Shown: in pieces, positions 62,811 through 64,000 of the stretch
Numbering within the stretch: the stretch's first letter is position 1
Layout: each line of letters starts with the position of its first letter
From: Sitta carolinensis
Taxonomy: Eukaryota; Chordata; Aves; Passeriformes; Sittidae
Assembly: GCA_032173965.1 (NCBI GenBank)
Contig: CM063294.1
Span: 10,840,452-10,904,451 of the forward strand
Length of the DNA: 64,000 nucleotides
Direction: 5' to 3'
Notes under the pieces: model-generated
What the model was told of the DNA's origin: nothing
The model's database searches: none
What the model saw: the letters and a program-made list of their open reading frames with translations, nothing else
Made by a program: the position numbers and the translations under genes

Positions 62811-64000
62811 GGTTACTGGATCTCATTTAAAAAGGGAAGAGGTGGGCACCAGCACCGGGTGGACGCAAAGTAATGAGAACTCAAGAGGTAAGGCTGAATT
62901 ACCTGCATGAATCTATTCCTCTTCTCTAAGTCTGGCTGCAACCACATCATTTCCGTGCTAACAGGCTGTCCTTCATGCAAGTGCACTGGAGTGCAGTCCC
63001 TCAGAAACAGGCCTAAATACAAATAATTACCTCAGTCCATCTTGCTGTTGGCCATGGCAGCAGAGGCAGGACGGGTTAAGGGGAAGATTCAATTGAAGTG
63101 GAAATGGCCAGAACTAAAACTCAAGCTATGATGAATTCCAGTGATATATTCAAGCTCATCTCCACTGCAGAGCTCTGGAAGAGCAGGCACAAGAAATGGC
63201 AGCACGTATTTTAAAAGCATTTATCAAATGAGGCATGGGAGTGGGGAAAGAGCTAATACAGGGATAATATTTCCCCCCACCCCCCTGCAGGAGGGGAGAA
63301 AAAGACTCTGCACAGCACAGGGCTGCAGTTCTGGCCTCAAACCCCTCAGTCATCACAGCAGAAGACACTTGCAGAAGGCAAATAAAGTAAAAGCACAACT
63401 GTGGGAAGAATAGGGCACTTCTCTTTTTGTTCAGCCAAACACGAGCTCATCCCACAGAACAGGCAGGACCCAGCTTCACCCAGAGCACAGGAAGATTTCT
63501 GCTCCTCAGCAGTTCACACCTTCCTCAGGCATTTACAGTTCTAAGAGAAAGCCACCTCCCTACCCTTTCCATGGATTGTGCTCCAACAGCAGAGGCTCAG
63601 AATGCCAAGAAACATTTTCTGAAAAGCTGATGGCTTTGCAGTTCCACGACAAGAGGAAGGAGGCATGGAGGCTACTCCAAGGAGCACCTCAGCCAGAAGG
63701 CTACCACGCAGAACAGGCTTCAGAGGAATTGTAATGTTGTTCCAGCAGTGGCTGCTGGGTTTTGAAAGCCTGGAAGGCCATTGCTCTCTGCTGTGCAGAG
63801 TTCAGGAGGGATGTTGGGAAGCTTAGAAAGGAAAAAAAAAGAGCTCAAGGAACAAGAGAAGCAGCAGCAGCAAACTGACTCTATGGCTCAGCATGGCATG
63901 TCATTTCTGTGTGGATTCTCAAATTAAATCATTTCTCCTCCTGCACTGTGAGAATATGGGGATGAGGTTGTAAGCTATTCAAAGGACTAACTGATTATCG

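Larger units (their letters stand above)
21209..64000 (-). other. SGCD: SGCD intron 3, 3' part (at least 42.8 kb; runs off the window)
   Basis: No exon encoding the cytoplasmic tail or the LYFFVLLL-type membrane helix is seen on the minus strand between exon 4 and base 64000, so the intron continues beyond the window. SGCD is known for very large 5' introns in vertebrates. Contents by eye: 21250-24650 unique sequence; a CR1 relic at 24681-24900; 24900-29700 unique, with a perfect-arm palindrome at 28495-28515; a CR1 relic at 29722-29795; a T-rich tract at 30314-30352; 30400-34000 unique and AT-rich; motif-dense blocks at 34100-34560 and 38790-39600; 36000-36600 GC-richer, unrecognised; 39600-42500 unique; a purine-rich degenerate repeat at 42890-43085; 43100-48500 unique; candidate blocks at 48590-49010, 49930-50330, 52160-52390, 53640-53880, 56180-56480 and 62500-62810; microsatellites at 57086-57114 and 57751-57790. 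No second gene is supported. Confidence 0.85.

Noticed and set aside
1..64000. Search for tRNA, rRNA, snRNA, retroviral primer-binding sites or coding regions, CRISPR-like arrays
   Set aside because: None was recognised on either strand by reading. tRNAscan-SE, Infernal/Rfam and RepeatMasker runs would be needed to exclude decayed copies.

Overview
The window is vertebrate nuclear DNA, almost certainly from a bird. It has no operon-like layout. It holds short exons with canonical GT-AG splice sites inside very long introns, two 3'-end relics of CR1 (the dominant avian LINE), and otherwise low repeat density. The order is not resolved beyond bird; the CR1 3' tails would suit a songbird or another neoavian.

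Only one gene can be supported: part of delta-sarcoglycan (SGCD), on the minus strand. Reading in gene direction (high to low coordinates): more than 42 kb of intron 3 (21209-64000), exon 4 (21107-21208, 34 codons, phase 0), intron 4 (2786-21106, 18.3 kb), exon 5 (2698-2785, 88 nt, ends in phase 1), and the start of intron 5 (1-2697). Exon numbers follow the human gene as I remember it. The exon encoding the cytoplasmic tail and membrane helix should lie beyond 64000. The remaining extracellular exons should lie before base 1. Together the two exons encode about 63 residues of the juxtamembrane extracellular domain, including an N-glycosylation sequon. The product is a type II membrane glycoprotein of the sarcoglycan part of the dystrophin complex in muscle.

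The rest (99.7%) is intronic. By eye it contains two CR1 relics (24681-24900, + strand; 29722-29795, - strand), a degenerate palindromic repeat typical of sauropsid genomes (52232-52322), short microsatellites and homopolymers, a few small tandem repeats, and several AT-rich blocks dense in homeodomain, POU or SOX-like motifs. The strongest of these blocks are 38790-39600 and 34100-34560, which are candidate conserved enhancers. No open reading frame outside the two exons looks like a real protein, and I saw no tRNA, rRNA, snRNA or retroviral coding region. I did not find a new biological system; the most useful leads are the candidate intronic regulatory blocks and the possibly exapted palindromic repeat.
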